From the NCBI GenBank assembly GCA_003266105.1, contig MVAA01000063.1, positions 410 to 31,018 on the forward strand: DNA of 30,609 nt. Direction: 5' to 3'. A model generated the notes under the pieces. It made no database searches. It saw only the letters and a program-made list of their open reading frames with translations, and was not told where the DNA came from. A program made the translations under genes and the position numbers. This document shows positions 1-8,383 of the stretch, piece after piece. The stretch's first letter is position 1. Each line of letters starts with the position of its first letter. The stretch is from Methanosphaera sp. rholeuAM6. GTDB taxonomy: Archaea; Methanobacteriota; Methanobacteria; Methanobacteriales; Methanobacteriaceae.

Positions 1-974
1 CTTCCAGACCATGTGGTTGTTATACCATATTGTCCTGGTGTTATATCTATTGTATTGTTTTCGATAACGTTTCTTGGTCCGGTTACTGTGATACCCCAGC
101 AAATGTTTTCTCCATCGGTACAGGAAATAATGTTGTTGGTTATTTTGTTTGCCCTGTTTTTGGTAATGTTGTTAGCATTGTTGGTTGCTCCATACATGTT
201 AAGATATATGAGGTTTCCAACTTTACCACTACCAAGTACAGTGTTATTGTCTATTGTACAGTTTTCACCTAGTGTAATTACTATTGCACTACATCCAGTG
301 TTGTTTACTGCATAGAAGTAACTGTTTTTGACTGTAATGTTTATTACACCGTTACGCATTGAGAAGTACCCTGTACTCATTCCAACACCCTGATTTTCAA
401 CTGTTACATTAATGTTGTCAAATGTAATGTTGGATGCAGTTGTTGTGAATACCTGTGTATTATGGAATTTTAGGTTTGTAATATTAGAATTGGATGCTCC
501 ATTATTAAATTCAATGTATGTAGGACTTAATAATGATGCGTCAATATTGTATCCATATACCGTATTCAAATCTATTGTTTTACCATTACCTTCAAAGCTA
601 ACTGCTTTATCGATAAGATAAGAGTTATTGCTTCTTGTAATGTCACAAGTTAAATTTAGAACATCACCATCATTTACACCATTTAAACCAGTACTTGTAA
701 TGATTTCATCAAAGTTACTGTCATTCAAATTATGTATCTCAGGTGAAGGACTATTTTCCGTTTTTACATCAGATTGCGTATTTTTAATTATCTTATTATC
801 ATTTCCATTATCACTGACACTAACTGGCGCATCAACAGTCTGTGCCACATCATTTGCGGCAACAGATGCTGAAATATCACCTGCCGTGTCTCCACTACCC
901 ACATCAGCTGCCACAGCAACTGAAGTGAATGCTATTAACAGTGCAATGAAAATAATGAAATATTTAGGTTTCAT
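1..974 (-). CDS. Adhesin-like surface protein, N-terminal part (cut by window edge)
   Basis: The frame opens with ATG at 974 behind a clear SD (TAAGGTGAT, 982-990) and runs off the left edge, so about 324 residues are visible and the C-terminus is missing. It starts with a Sec-type signal peptide: MKPK, a hydrophobic stretch and a likely cleavage after AVA-A near residue 23. A low-complexity Asp/Val/Asn/Ser linker follows. The rest is rich in Asn, Thr, Ile and Gly, with short recurring units of the kind N-x-I-T-N or N-N-T-V and many potential N-glycosylation sites. This pattern is typical of right-handed parallel beta-helix (Pbl/PbH1-like) repeats of the adhesin-like proteins that are abundant in gut Methanobacteriales. 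It is probably exported and attached to the cell surface. The anchor, normally at the C-terminus, is not in view. The binding partner cannot be read from the sequence. Confidence 0.8.
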   Translation of the reverse strand, partial: MKPKYFIIFIALLIAFTSVAVAADVGSGDTAGDISASVAANDVAQTVDAPVSVSDNGNDNKIIKNTQSDVKTENSPSPEIHNLNDSNFDEIITSTGLNGVNDGDVLNLTCDITRSNNSYLIDKAVSFEGNGKTIDLNTVYGYNIDASLLSPTYIEFNNGASNSNITNLKFHNTQVFTTTASNITFDNINVTVENQGVGMSTGYFSMRNGVINITVKNSYFYAVNNTGCSAIVITLGENCTIDNNTVLGSGKVGNLIYLNMYGATNNANNITKNRANKITNNIISCTDGENICWGITVTGPRNVIENNTIDITPGQYGITTTWSG

Positions 975-1218
975 TTTTAGAATCACCTTAACATATAATT
1001 ATTTTCCACTAAATGTATTAGATAATTTAAGTGAATGTAACATAAGATTATCTGATATCTTAATAATTACCTAATCCATTTAAGAATTCTTTTATGGTAA
1101 AAATAATCATTAATTGTATACCATGACATTTTAATATATTAATTATTGAAAAAAAAATAAAGTATCAATTAATTTGTATCTAATTATTTTTACTGATTAT
1201 TATATATCTAAGATGAAT

Positions 1219-1232
1219 TATAAATATTTATA
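1219..1232. promoter_or_regulatory. Palindromic TATA element
   Basis: TATAAATATTTATA is its own reverse complement. Read leftwards it is preceded by GGGG, so it could be the TATA box for the adhesin gene, which would give a leader of roughly 220 bases. Read rightwards it is more than 300 bases from the copper gene. Assignment to the adhesin is an inference. Confidence 0.35.
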
Positions 1233-1444
1233 CCCCATTGTATAAAAAATTATATTTGGCAATTGTTCCCCCCAGCATTCCTTGTTTTAGTCCTAAAAAA
1301 AGTTAAATGATACCATACATGTCAAAATCATGTTATAGCTTAAATTAAGATACTGTCAATGTTGAAAAAAAGTAATGATTTACTTTAAGTAAAAAAAAAT
1401 AGGAATAAATCCAAAACTAATCATTTATCAAAGACTGCATACTT

Positions 1445-1500
1445 CAGTGTTAAACTAATCTCTTTTTCAGACAGTACATAACAGTGTTAATTATATATAT
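1445..1500 (+). promoter_or_regulatory. Probable promoter of the copper genes with a repeated CAGTGTTAA motif
   Basis: The nonamer CAGTGTTAA occurs twice in direct orientation (1445-1453 and 1482-1490), 37 bases apart. A TATA-like stretch TATATATAT lies directly after the second copy (1492-1500). The SD of the copper gene is at 1551-1556, so transcription would start near 1525. The repeat placed upstream of the TATA box could bind a copper-responsive regulator. No such regulator gene is adjacent. Confidence 0.4.
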
Positions 1501-1564
1501 CTTTAACTGTAAACTCTAATATATAGAAGAAAAAGTATTGATTAATTATAAAGGAGTGAATAAG

Positions 1565-1792
1565 ATGAGTAACAAAGAAGACACATTCGTTGTAGAAGAC
1601 ATGCATTGCAATGCCTGTGTTAACACCATTACGAAAACATTAATCAGTAATGACAGTGTGTCCAATGTAGAAGCTGATCTTTCTTCAAAGGAAGTTACTG
1701 TCGAATATGATGATGAAAATTTTGATGTTGAAGAAATTTTAAGTTCGTTGGATATGATCGGTTTTCCTGCCACTGTCAAAAAAAAACCTTAA
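1565..1792 (+). CDS. copZ: HMA-domain copper chaperone (CopZ-like), or the N-terminal HMA domain of CopA
   Basis: The ATG at 1565 lies 8 bases behind the SD AAGGAG (1551-1556). The frame codes for 75 residues, almost exactly one heavy-metal-associated domain. The Cu(I)-binding loop DMHCNACV has the MxCxxC pattern (residues 13-18), followed by the usual beta-alpha-beta-beta-alpha-beta layout and the end signature IGFPATV. A free domain of this kind carries Cu(I) in the cytoplasm and passes it to CopA. The reading frame ends in VKKKP-stop right inside a run of nine A (1778-1786). The next frame continues, without a gap in homology, into a second HMA domain and the ATPase. The short product is therefore either a genuine chaperone or the first domain of a two-HMA CopA separated by a frameshift. 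HMA identity is secure; independent function is not. Confidence 0.75.
   Translation: MSNKEDTFVVEDMHCNACVNTITKTLISNDSVSNVEADLSSKEVTVEYDDENFDVEEILSSLDMIGFPATVKKKP
1778..1792 (+). other. Slippery A9 run at the copZ/copA junction (-1 frameshift site candidate)
   Basis: The upstream frame reads AAA AAA AAA CCT TAA. Moving back one base after the last AAA (1784-1786) gives ACC TTA AAC GTT, which reads T-L-N-V and joins directly to A-G-M-T-C-V-M-C of the ATPase's HMA domain. A-AAA-AAA (1780-1786) is a standard -1 slippery heptamer, and nine A also allow RNA polymerase slippage. A weak hairpin (CTTGTG 1808-1813 with CACGAG 1823-1828) lies downstream, but about 21 bases away, further than usual for a stimulator. 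Confidence 0.5.
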
Positions 1793-1803
1793 ACGTTGCA
1801 GGA

Positions 1804-3999
1804 ATGACTTGTGTAATGTGTTCACGAGCTGTCACCTCCGCAGTATCAAAAATGCCTGGCGTATATTCAACCCATGTTAATCTTGTCTCGGAAACTGCAG
1901 ATGTACTGTATAATCCCAATGTTGTTACAACTGACGATATTGGGGATAGGATAAACACTATAGGTTACGAATATATGGGCATTCATGATAATAATTCTAT
2001 TAATAATGATGTTCTAGAGAAAAAACATGCCGAAAGTCAAAAAAAGAAAATTTATAGAATTATTATCGGTTTCTTCTTTTCAGCGTTATTAATGTATCTT
2101 ATGTTTGGAAATGTTGATTTGGGACATGATTCTTCTTATATTATGTTAGCCATTTCGATATTGCCTTTTATTTATGTTTCTTATCCCATTATAAAATCCG
2201 GATTAACTTCTTTAAAACATTTGAATTTGAATATGGATGTAATGTATACTCTCGGTATTGGTGTGTCATTTGTTGCCAGTGTTCTTAGTACATTTCATTT
2301 ATTGGGTTCCAGCCATTTCATGTTATATGACACCAGTATCATGCTTGGTTCTTTTTTAATGCTCGGCAAATATTTGGAAGACAGGGCTAAGGGAAAAACT
2401 TCTGATTCCATTAAGAAATTGGTTGAACTTAAATCCATTGATGCTACTGTTGAAAAAATGATTGACGGTAAACTTGTTCAAGTTACTGTTCCTATTAATG
2501 AAGTTTTAAAGGGAAATATTGTTATTGTGAAACCTGGTGAAAAAATACCGTTAGATGGTAAACTAGTTGAAGGACAAAGTTATGTTGACGAATCCTTAGT
2601 TACTGGTGAATCGGTTCCTGTTTTTAAGGATGTAGGTTCAACAGTTATTGGTGGTTCCATTAATAAGGATGGTTCATTCAAGTTTAAAGTTACAAATACT
2701 AATGAGAAAACTGTATTATCCCAGATTATCAATATGGTTCAGGATGCTCAGAATTCCAGTCCACCAATTCAGAAATTAGCTGATAAAGTTATAAAGTATT
2801 TTATACCAGTTATATTAATTATTGCCTTGATTTCGTTTGTTGTATGGTATGTTGTCTTAGGAAGTCCTTTCCTATACAGTTTGAGTATTTTCATTTCGGT
2901 TGTTGTGGTAGCTTGTCCTTGTTCTTTAGGTCTTGCCATTCCTACTGCATTGACTGTTGGTGTAGGTCTTGCCGCCAAATATGGCATATTAATTAAGGAT
3001 GGTGAAACATTAGAAGTGTCCGATAAAATTAATCACGTTTTATTGGATAAAACCGGGACTGTTACTGTAGGTCAACCCGTTTTAAGCAATGTGATTAATT
3101 ATTCAGATATGAAAGATGATGAAATTCTTAAGATTGCCCGTTCAATTGAACAGTTATCACAACATCCCATCTCATCTGCATTATTTAACAATGAAAATAA
3201 AAAGGATTATGATTTGTATTCTGTTGAAGAATTTGAAAATGTTTCCGGGAAAGGTGTTAAAGGCAAAATAAACGGGATTACTTACTTTATTGGTAATGAG
3301 AAATTAATGGATGAAAACAATATTGTTCTAAGTGAGGATGTTGTAAGTGATTTGGAAAGTGAAGAGCTGGATTTGAAAACCAGCATACTTCTGGCAAATG
3401 ATGCTGCTCTTGCAATAATATCTGTAGAGGATGCCGTTAAAGAAAATAGTATGAAGGCAATAAGCGAACTTCATAATATGGGTATTAAAACTTCAATGAT
3501 TAGTGGAGATAACAGAAATACTACAGAGAAAATTGCTCAAAAAGTAGGAATAACGGATGTTGTCTCTGAAGTTTTACCTCAAGGAAAATTAGATTATGTT
3601 AAAAAATTACAATCGGAGGGCAAGATTGTTTCATTTATTGGAGATGGAATAAATGATGCCCCTTCGTTAACCAAATCTGATGTAGGGATTGCCATCGGTA
3701 CCGGTACTGATGTGGCTATTGAATCGGGTGATGTCATATTAATCAATGGAGATTTATTAAATGCCGTTGCCGGAATACAAATTAGTAAGAAAACCATGTC
3801 CAGAGTAAAACTTAATCTTTTCTGGGCTTTTGCTTATAATGTTATTCTGATTCCCATAGCTGCAGGCATTCTCATTCCATGGGGAATTTTCTTCAGACCA
3901 GAATATAGTGCATTTGCTATGGCTTTAAGCTCTGTTACTGTTATAACCCTGTCCTTATTGTTAAAGGGTTATGTTCCCGAAATTTTAAAAGATGGATAA
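1804..3999 (+). CDS. copA: Cu(I)-exporting P1B-type ATPase
   Basis: The frame holds a complete Cu(I)-transporting P-type ATPase that exports copper across the cell membrane using ATP. Visible parts (numbered from the ATG at 1804): an HMA domain with MTCVMC at residues 1-6, about eight membrane helices, the actuator TGES (267-270), the CPC copper site in helix 6 (371-373), the phosphorylated Asp in DKTGT (415-419), the HP motif in SQHPIS, GDGIND (613-618), and the Cu(I)-type YN and MALSS motifs in the last two helices. The ATG at 1804 is a doubtful start: it removes the first beta strand of the HMA domain, and only AGGA lies directly against it. In-frame codons upstream (1786-1803) read T-L-N-V-A-G, exactly the missing strand, and lead back to the A9 run. 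With a -1 shift there the product would be 811 residues with two HMA domains, a normal length. Confidence 0.9.
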   Translation: MTCVMCSRAVTSAVSKMPGVYSTHVNLVSETADVLYNPNVVTTDDIGDRINTIGYEYMGIHDNNSINNDVLEKKHAESQKKKIYRIIIGFFFSALLMYLMFGNVDLGHDSSYIMLAISILPFIYVSYPIIKSGLTSLKHLNLNMDVMYTLGIGVSFVASVLSTFHLLGSSHFMLYDTSIMLGSFLMLGKYLEDRAKGKTSDSIKKLVELKSIDATVEKMIDGKLVQVTVPINEVLKGNIVIVKPGEKIPLDGKLVEGQSYVDESLVTGESVPVFKDVGSTVIGGSINKDGSFKFKVTNTNEKTVLSQIINMVQDAQNSSPPIQKLADKVIKYFIPVILIIALISFVVWYVVLGSPFLYSLSIFISVVVVACPCSLGLAIPTALTVGVGLAAKYGILIKDGETLEVSDKINHVLLDKTGTVTVGQPVLSNVINYSDMKDDEILKIARSIEQLSQHPISSALFNNENKKDYDLYSVEEFENVSGKGVKGKINGITYFIGNEKLMDENNIVLSEDVVSDLESEELDLKTSILLANDAALAIISVEDAVKENSMKAISELHNMGIKTSMISGDNRNTTEKIAQKVGITDVVSEVLPQGKLDYVKKLQSEGKIVSFIGDGINDAPSLTKSDVGIAIGTGTDVAIESGDVILINGDLLNAVAGIQISKKTMSRVKLNLFWAFAYNVILIPIAAGILIPWGIFFRPEYSAFAMALSSVTVITLSLLLKGYVPEILKDG

Positions 4000-4015
4000 T
4001 ATATTCATCTTTTAA
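3985..4015. terminator. Bidirectional hairpin between convergent copA and truD
   Basis: A perfect 10-bp inverted repeat, TTAAAAGATG and CATCTTTTAA, surrounds an 11-base loop. It overlaps the copA stop codon and fills the short gap before the truD stop. The AT-rich stem gives U-rich RNA in both directions, so it may end both transcripts. Confidence 0.45.
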
Positions 4016-4018
4016 CCA

Positions 4019-5269
4019 TTATACATTCTTTTTCATGATTTCACGTAGCACTGCTGTTGCATAACAACCTTTTGGTATGAAAAATTCGACACTTATCCCA
4101 TCATCCAGTTGCTCCACATGAGTATCTTCTATTTTAAATCTTATACTTCTTCTTACGCCATTACTCCCCAGTTTTGGAGTTTTTGGACATGCAAATGATT
4201 CTTTTATTATGTTTTCATCTTTGATAACTTTTCTTTCTATTTCTCCTTGCTTACCTTCAGCCAGTGGCACTTTTGATCCAAGTAGTGGAGCTGTTGGATT
4301 AAGTTTGAAAGTGTTTATATCCTCTTCGATGGTGTCCTTGTTGATTTGATGCACCCAATGTTCTTCATGATCTATTATTATATCACCATCATAGTATTTA
4401 TTTATCCCAATTTTGGCTCGTTCATTCACGATTTTGTTAAATAGGTATGATTCATATGCATTTACAAACATTCTTTTAAGCGGTTTCGGAAGTGATTCTA
4501 TTGCCCTAATATAATCTTTCTCCACAATTTCACCATGCTTATCCTGTGATATCATCAGTTCCTTTATCATTGATTTTTCATATCGCATACTTTTTGGCAT
4601 CATGTTATATGCATCTTCCAGTTTACCTTCATCATATAATTTTCTTGCTTCATAAGGCTGATTGTGTTCATCCTCGTTCGGATTTCCAATATAAGTGTCT
4701 ACTGCCTTTTTTATATCCCCTTCAACCAGGCATTTACCAACAAGATGGGTTGTACTTCTTACTTCACCAAAACGTTGATAACCATAATAATTTGGAACCC
4801 CTGTAATTCCTAATGATTCAAGTACTTCTTCGGCTGATTTTTTGTCATTAGAGGGATCGTTTGTGTTTCTGATGTTTATTTTAAATTTATTCCCCTTTAG
4901 TTGACCCATTCTTAGCTTTTTCTGGTTTTGTGTTATCTCTAAAATCCTGACATTATGAAGTATTTCATTGAAATCAGGCAGTTCTTCTGGTGTTATGTTA
5001 CTGATGCATAGCCATTGTCTTGTTATTGCAGAACGGTCTTTCATTCCGGCAAATCCCGTTCTTTTTCGGCTGATATGTAATGCTCTTGCTATGTCTAAAA
5101 CTACATCCAAAGTTGTTCTGCCATTTTTTTCTATATGCATCCATGTGTTTGGTCCTTCTCCTGTGGGTAGTTGCAGAGGTACTTCATCAACAAAGAAATC
5201 TTCATTAGATTGCCTTATATTTCCTCCCGTTCCAATTGTATCCGTTATAAAAGTGTTTACGTTTAACAT
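4019..5269 (-). CDS. truD: tRNA pseudouridine(13) synthase TruD
   Basis: The 416-residue product isomerises uridine-13 of certain tRNAs to pseudouridine. The family signature GMKDRSAITRQ is at residues 75-85 and carries the catalytic Asp (D78). NYYGYQRFGE follows near residue 165, and the C-terminal part has the TruD insertion (TRUD) domain followed by CYATAVLREI. The N-terminal FFVDEVPLQLPTGEG segment also matches archaeal TruD/Pus7. The length is normal for the archaeal family. The ATG at 5269 has only a weak SD-like GGATTGAT. The gene converges on copA and diverges from the DUF1616 gene. It looks like an ordinary single-copy housekeeping gene. Confidence 0.93.
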   Translation of the reverse strand: MLNVNTFITDTIGTGGNIRQSNEDFFVDEVPLQLPTGEGPNTWMHIEKNGRTTLDVVLDIARALHISRKRTGFAGMKDRSAITRQWLCISNITPEELPDFNEILHNVRILEITQNQKKLRMGQLKGNKFKINIRNTNDPSNDKKSAEEVLESLGITGVPNYYGYQRFGEVRSTTHLVGKCLVEGDIKKAVDTYIGNPNEDEHNQPYEARKLYDEGKLEDAYNMMPKSMRYEKSMIKELMISQDKHGEIVEKDYIRAIESLPKPLKRMFVNAYESYLFNKIVNERAKIGINKYYDGDIIIDHEEHWVHQINKDTIEEDINTFKLNPTAPLLGSKVPLAEGKQGEIERKVIKDENIIKESFACPKTPKLGSNGVRRSIRFKIEDTHVEQLDDGISVEFFIPKGCYATAVLREIMKKNV

Positions 5270-5424
5270 TAAATCAATCCATTTAATTAAAAGTTTTAAA
5301 AGATATTGTTATTTATTATTTTCAAAGTTAAAGTTTTTTGTTCATTTTCTCATTGTCAAGACCAAAACAATAAACTTTAAGAATTAAAATTTTAATAAGT
5401 ATATAATAGATATCTTTGAATTTT

Positions 5425-5433
5425 GGAGGAGGG
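5425..5433 (+). promoter_or_regulatory. Strong SD that fixes the start of the DUF1616 gene
   Basis: GGAGGAGGG is one of the best anti-SD matches in the window. It ends six bases before the codon ATA at 5440. The only conventional start codon in frame upstream, TTG at 5416, lies before the SD, so the SD cannot serve it. Confidence 0.6.
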
Positions 5434-5439
5434 ATAAAA

Positions 5440-6666
5440 ATAGCTGATAATTCATCCAAAATATTGGTTGTATTATTCATATTAACATTAATACCTCTTG
5501 TATTGAGTTTATTTAATTATATTAATGATACTTTTTTATTCGTAGGGTTGTTTGCATTAGATTTCATTGTTGTTGGAATTGCTTCAACAAAGGCAATGAA
5601 ACCGTTGTTATCTTTTAGGGATGTTATCCGGCAAATTAAACTAATCATTCCTTTCGGTCTGATTTTTTCATTAATCAGTACGGCAATTGTATATTACATG
5701 AAAATGACTGTCAGCAGTATTTTAGTGTTTTTATCAATTATTACCATAATTGTATTAGTTATTGCACTTGTCAGGAATAAAACAACAATACATAAAATTG
5801 AAAATCCTGAAGAATATAATGAAAAACATTTGATTCGTATCATTTATGTTTTAGCAATATTCTGTGTTGTATCATACATTGGAATGGAAATTCCACCATT
5901 TAGTGTAATTCCATTATGGTTTGGATTATGTATACCATTTATCTGTTTATTACCGGGATATTTAGGATTAAATATACTGAACCCTTATAAAGATGCTATT
6001 CGATTACTTGAACGTCTTGGAATAAGTGTGTTTGTGAGTTTAGTTATTACTTCGATTATCGGATTAATATTAGTTCAGATTGAACATTTCCTTAATATGA
6101 GACACGTTTCATTAGTACTGGTTGTTATTACCCTTGTAATATTCTTACCATTGTATTACATAAAAATTAAGGAAAAGAAAAAACAAATCCTTTTCAATGA
6201 TAATCGTTTAAACAAAATATTTGTTATCATGACAATCATTGCCATTATTGCCGTTGGAGCATCAGGAATTCTTGTAACTAGCGGTAATTATAATAATGCA
6301 GAAAACAATCCAGGATCATTATTCCAAGGAAATACAACATTTGAGATAAAAGGAGTTCATGAAACACTAGGTAATGATGGATACTATAATTTCACTAGTG
6401 GTGAAGACCTGAATTTAACCGTTTCCATTACAAACAATGAAAATAAGGACATGACATATAAACTTAAAATAGATGTTGTAAACGATACTGATGAAAAAAC
6501 AATAGATGAGCAAAGCATAAGCTTAAAAAATTCTGAAACCAAAAACATTGAAACCAATTTAACCATGACTAATGGTCAAAAGGATATTCGTTTCACATTG
6601 TATGATGATAATAATAAACCATACAAGATTAGACATTTATACGTGAATGTCAATGAGGATTATTAA
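5440..6666 (+). CDS. DUF1616 family membrane protein, probable ATA start codon
   Basis: The product (about 408 residues) has four hydrophobic segments in the first 130 residues. A second membrane block (about residues 135-230) contains LLPGYLGLNIL and ERLGISVFVSLVITSIIG, the signature of the DUF1616 family. One more helix near residue 265 is followed by an extracellular beta-rich domain (about 285-408) ending in YKIRHLYVNV, the usual end of the family. Function is unknown; in methanogens such proteins tend to sit near surface-polysaccharide and glycosylation genes, as here. The start is unusual: the strong SD at 5425-5433 points to ATA (5440), which would make the N-terminus (M)ADNSSK. The TTG at 5416 would add eight residues encoded by the SD itself and has no SD of its own. 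Confidence 0.75.
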   Translation: MADNSSKILVVLFILTLIPLVLSLFNYINDTFLFVGLFALDFIVVGIASTKAMKPLLSFRDVIRQIKLIIPFGLIFSLISTAIVYYMKMTVSSILVFLSIITIIVLVIALVRNKTTIHKIENPEEYNEKHLIRIIYVLAIFCVVSYIGMEIPPFSVIPLWFGLCIPFICLLPGYLGLNILNPYKDAIRLLERLGISVFVSLVITSIIGLILVQIEHFLNMRHVSLVLVVITLVIFLPLYYIKIKEKKKQILFNDNRLNKIFVIMTIIAIIAVGASGILVTSGNYNNAENNPGSLFQGNTTFEIKGVHETLGNDGYYNFTSGEDLNLTVSITNNENKDMTYKLKIDVVNDTDEKTIDEQSISLKNSETKNIETNLTMTNGQKDIRFTLYDDNNKPYKIRHLYVNVNEDY

Positions 6667-6691
6667 TCTGAAGAAAAAGAGAATATTAATT

Positions 6692-6731
6692 GCAGTAGGA
6701 AATCATATTTTCCTACCGCACAACATTTTAT
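6692..6731 (+). terminator. Hairpin terminator after the DUF1616 gene
   Basis: GCAGTAGGAAA (6692-6702) and TTTCCTACCGC (6709-6719) pair over 11 positions with one mismatch and a six-base loop. A T-rich tail follows. The hairpin starts 26 bases after the stop codon. It could also act on the convergent gene ending at 6800. Confidence 0.6.
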
Positions 6732-6799
6732 TTCTATTTTTAAATTGAACTATTTTTAAATTGATTATACAATCAAATGTTTTATTACAGATGTTCAAC

Positions 6800-8374
6800 T
6801 TAAATTACCCTGCATAATATGAACCTGTCATTTTCAAATACTATTTCTGATGAGGATAATTTAATATTATTAAAATTATTATCGGTTATTTCCTTTGTAA
6901 AGTAATAAGAAGGATAATAACTGCCATTTACATAGATTACATCCAGATTATTATATTCTGATGTGTTATTAACAATTAAACTTTTATCATATAATATGTA
7001 GCCTATTTTCTCTTCCTTAAGAGAGTTTGAATTTGATTTTGTCAATGACTTGTTAGTGTATATATCAAAGCCGTAATGCAACGGCATATCATCAATACTT
7101 GAAATAACCGTTCCAAAGAACAGATTATTTGTCAATACTGATTTATTTCCGGTTGTTTCGTTTTCAAAGAAACTTATAATTTCTTGTTCTTCCAATGTAG
7201 GTGGGGCAATTTGATATGTTGATTGTTCTGTGACAACACTATAATTTGTTACAGAAGAGTCACTTAAATGGACAATACCCAACCCAAATGATAAAATTAT
7301 TAAAGCTATTATGAATATTTTGGTATGCTTTTTAGAAACATTAAATGAATCCAACAGAACAGGTATTGCATAACCACCCAACATCACCAATGGAACAATC
7401 AAATAAAGCAACAACCGGAACGTATAAACTGGAACTCCAAACCAATGCAAATTAGTTATTAAAAATGCAATCAGAGACCATGAAGCAACAAACAAGAATT
7501 CTTTATTCCTAAAAGAATAATATAAACCAATTACTGCAAATAGTAAAGGAATTAATCCTATACAACGAATGTAGCGTTCCAAACCCATCGCAACCTGTCC
7601 CATAAATAGATCAAATGGATTGCTGATTAATGAAAACAAACCTTTTAATAACTGACCTAGAAAACTAGGACTTATTACAAACAAAAACACCAACATTACA
7701 ATACCAATGAAAAATATTGGAATTATAACATAAGCATAGTACTCCACAGCGTCAAAATTCTTCAATAACACTGTTTGAACTATTGTTAACACCACCAATA
7801 AGAGCATTAAATATACAAAAGATGAGAAATGTGTTGCCAACGTAAGCAGTGAAAGGAAAGCTACTAAAAGGGAATATCTAAAATTTGCTTCCGATGATGC
7901 TTTATAATAGAAGTAAACGCTTAACGTGAAAAAAATCATAGCGAGTGTTTCAGGAATAGGTAACAAAAATCTTGTAAACATGAAACTGGAAATTAACAGT
8001 ATCCCTGCAAAAAAACCAACTTTTTCATCAAAGAATTCTTTAGCAACATAACATACTGTAAAAACATTACATACTGTTAATACTACCTGAATTACCCTTG
8101 CTGAAGCAAGCAATGACCCCCCAGAGATATAAGAGAATATTATCAGCAGCACATGAAACAATGGTGGATAACCTATAATTTTACCCTCTGGTGCATTTAA
8201 AAGATAATCGACACTGGTTATGCCATCATGCATATAGGACAAGGCATAATTGATATGCGTATAAATATCCCAACTTAAAGGATAACTGTTGGATAATGTT
8301 ATTATTAACACCAGTATCAAAGCCAAAACAACAGGTACAAGCAAATAATAATTTTTATTTAAACTATTGTTCAT
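6800..8374 (-). CDS. Polytopic membrane protein, GT-C glycosyltransferase-like
   Basis: The 524-residue product has about 11-12 hydrophobic segments up to residue 375 and a polar C-terminal domain of about 145 residues. After the first helix comes an extracytoplasmic loop with SWDIYTHINYA and later GYPPLFHVLL. This resembles the GT-C fold (PMT/ArnT-like), where an acidic residue in the first loop is catalytic and the donor is a lipid-phosphate sugar. The WWDxG motif of oligosaccharyltransferases is absent. The likely role is to transfer a sugar, or handle the glycan, on the outer face of the membrane. The start at 8374 has a good SD (AAGGTGTT). The TAA stop of the upstream sugar-phosphate transferase forms part of that SD, so the two genes are co-translated. 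GT-C membership is an inference from topology and the loop motif. Confidence 0.6.
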   Translation of the reverse strand: MNNSLNKNYYLLVPVVLALILVLIITLSNSYPLSWDIYTHINYALSYMHDGITSVDYLLNAPEGKIIGYPPLFHVLLIIFSYISGGSLLASARVIQVVLTVCNVFTVCYVAKEFFDEKVGFFAGILLISSFMFTRFLLPIPETLAMIFFTLSVYFYYKASSEANFRYSLLVAFLSLLTLATHFSSFVYLMLLLVVLTIVQTVLLKNFDAVEYYAYVIIPIFFIGIVMLVFLFVISPSFLGQLLKGLFSLISNPFDLFMGQVAMGLERYIRCIGLIPLLFAVIGLYYSFRNKEFLFVASWSLIAFLITNLHWFGVPVYTFRLLLYLIVPLVMLGGYAIPVLLDSFNVSKKHTKIFIIALIILSFGLGIVHLSDSSVTNYSVVTEQSTYQIAPPTLEEQEIISFFENETTGNKSVLTNNLFFGTVISSIDDMPLHYGFDIYTNKSLTKSNSNSLKEEKIGYILYDKSLIVNNTSEYNNLDVIYVNGSYYPSYYFTKEITDNNFNNIKLSSSEIVFENDRFILCRVI

Positions 8375-8383
8375 AATAACACC

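Larger units (their letters stand above)
975..1564. other. Long AT-rich intergenic region between divergent adhesin and copper genes
   Basis: This is about 590 bases with no convincing coding frame on either strand. It contains the SD of the adhesin gene (982-990), a perfect 14-bp palindromic TATA element (1219-1232), several A-runs, and next to the copper gene a repeated nonamer plus TATA box (1445-1500). No tRNA-like cloverleaf or other structured RNA was recognised. Confidence 0.7.

Noticed and set aside
1804..1806. ATG 1804 as the true start of CopA
   Set aside because: It removes the first HMA strand and has no properly spaced SD. It is kept only as the nominal coordinate; the frame clearly extends back to the A9 run.
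1808..1828. Hairpin as stimulator of frameshifting at the copA junction
   Set aside because: The stem is only six pairs with a wobble, and it starts about 21 bases from the slip site, too far for a typical stimulator. Mentioned but not relied on.
5416..5439. TTG 5416 as start of the DUF1616 gene
   Set aside because: No SD lies before it, and the added residues NFGGGIK are simply the translation of the SD region.
6800..8374. Oligosaccharyltransferase AglB/STT3
   Set aside because: The WWDxG catalytic motif is absent and the C-terminal domain is too short.
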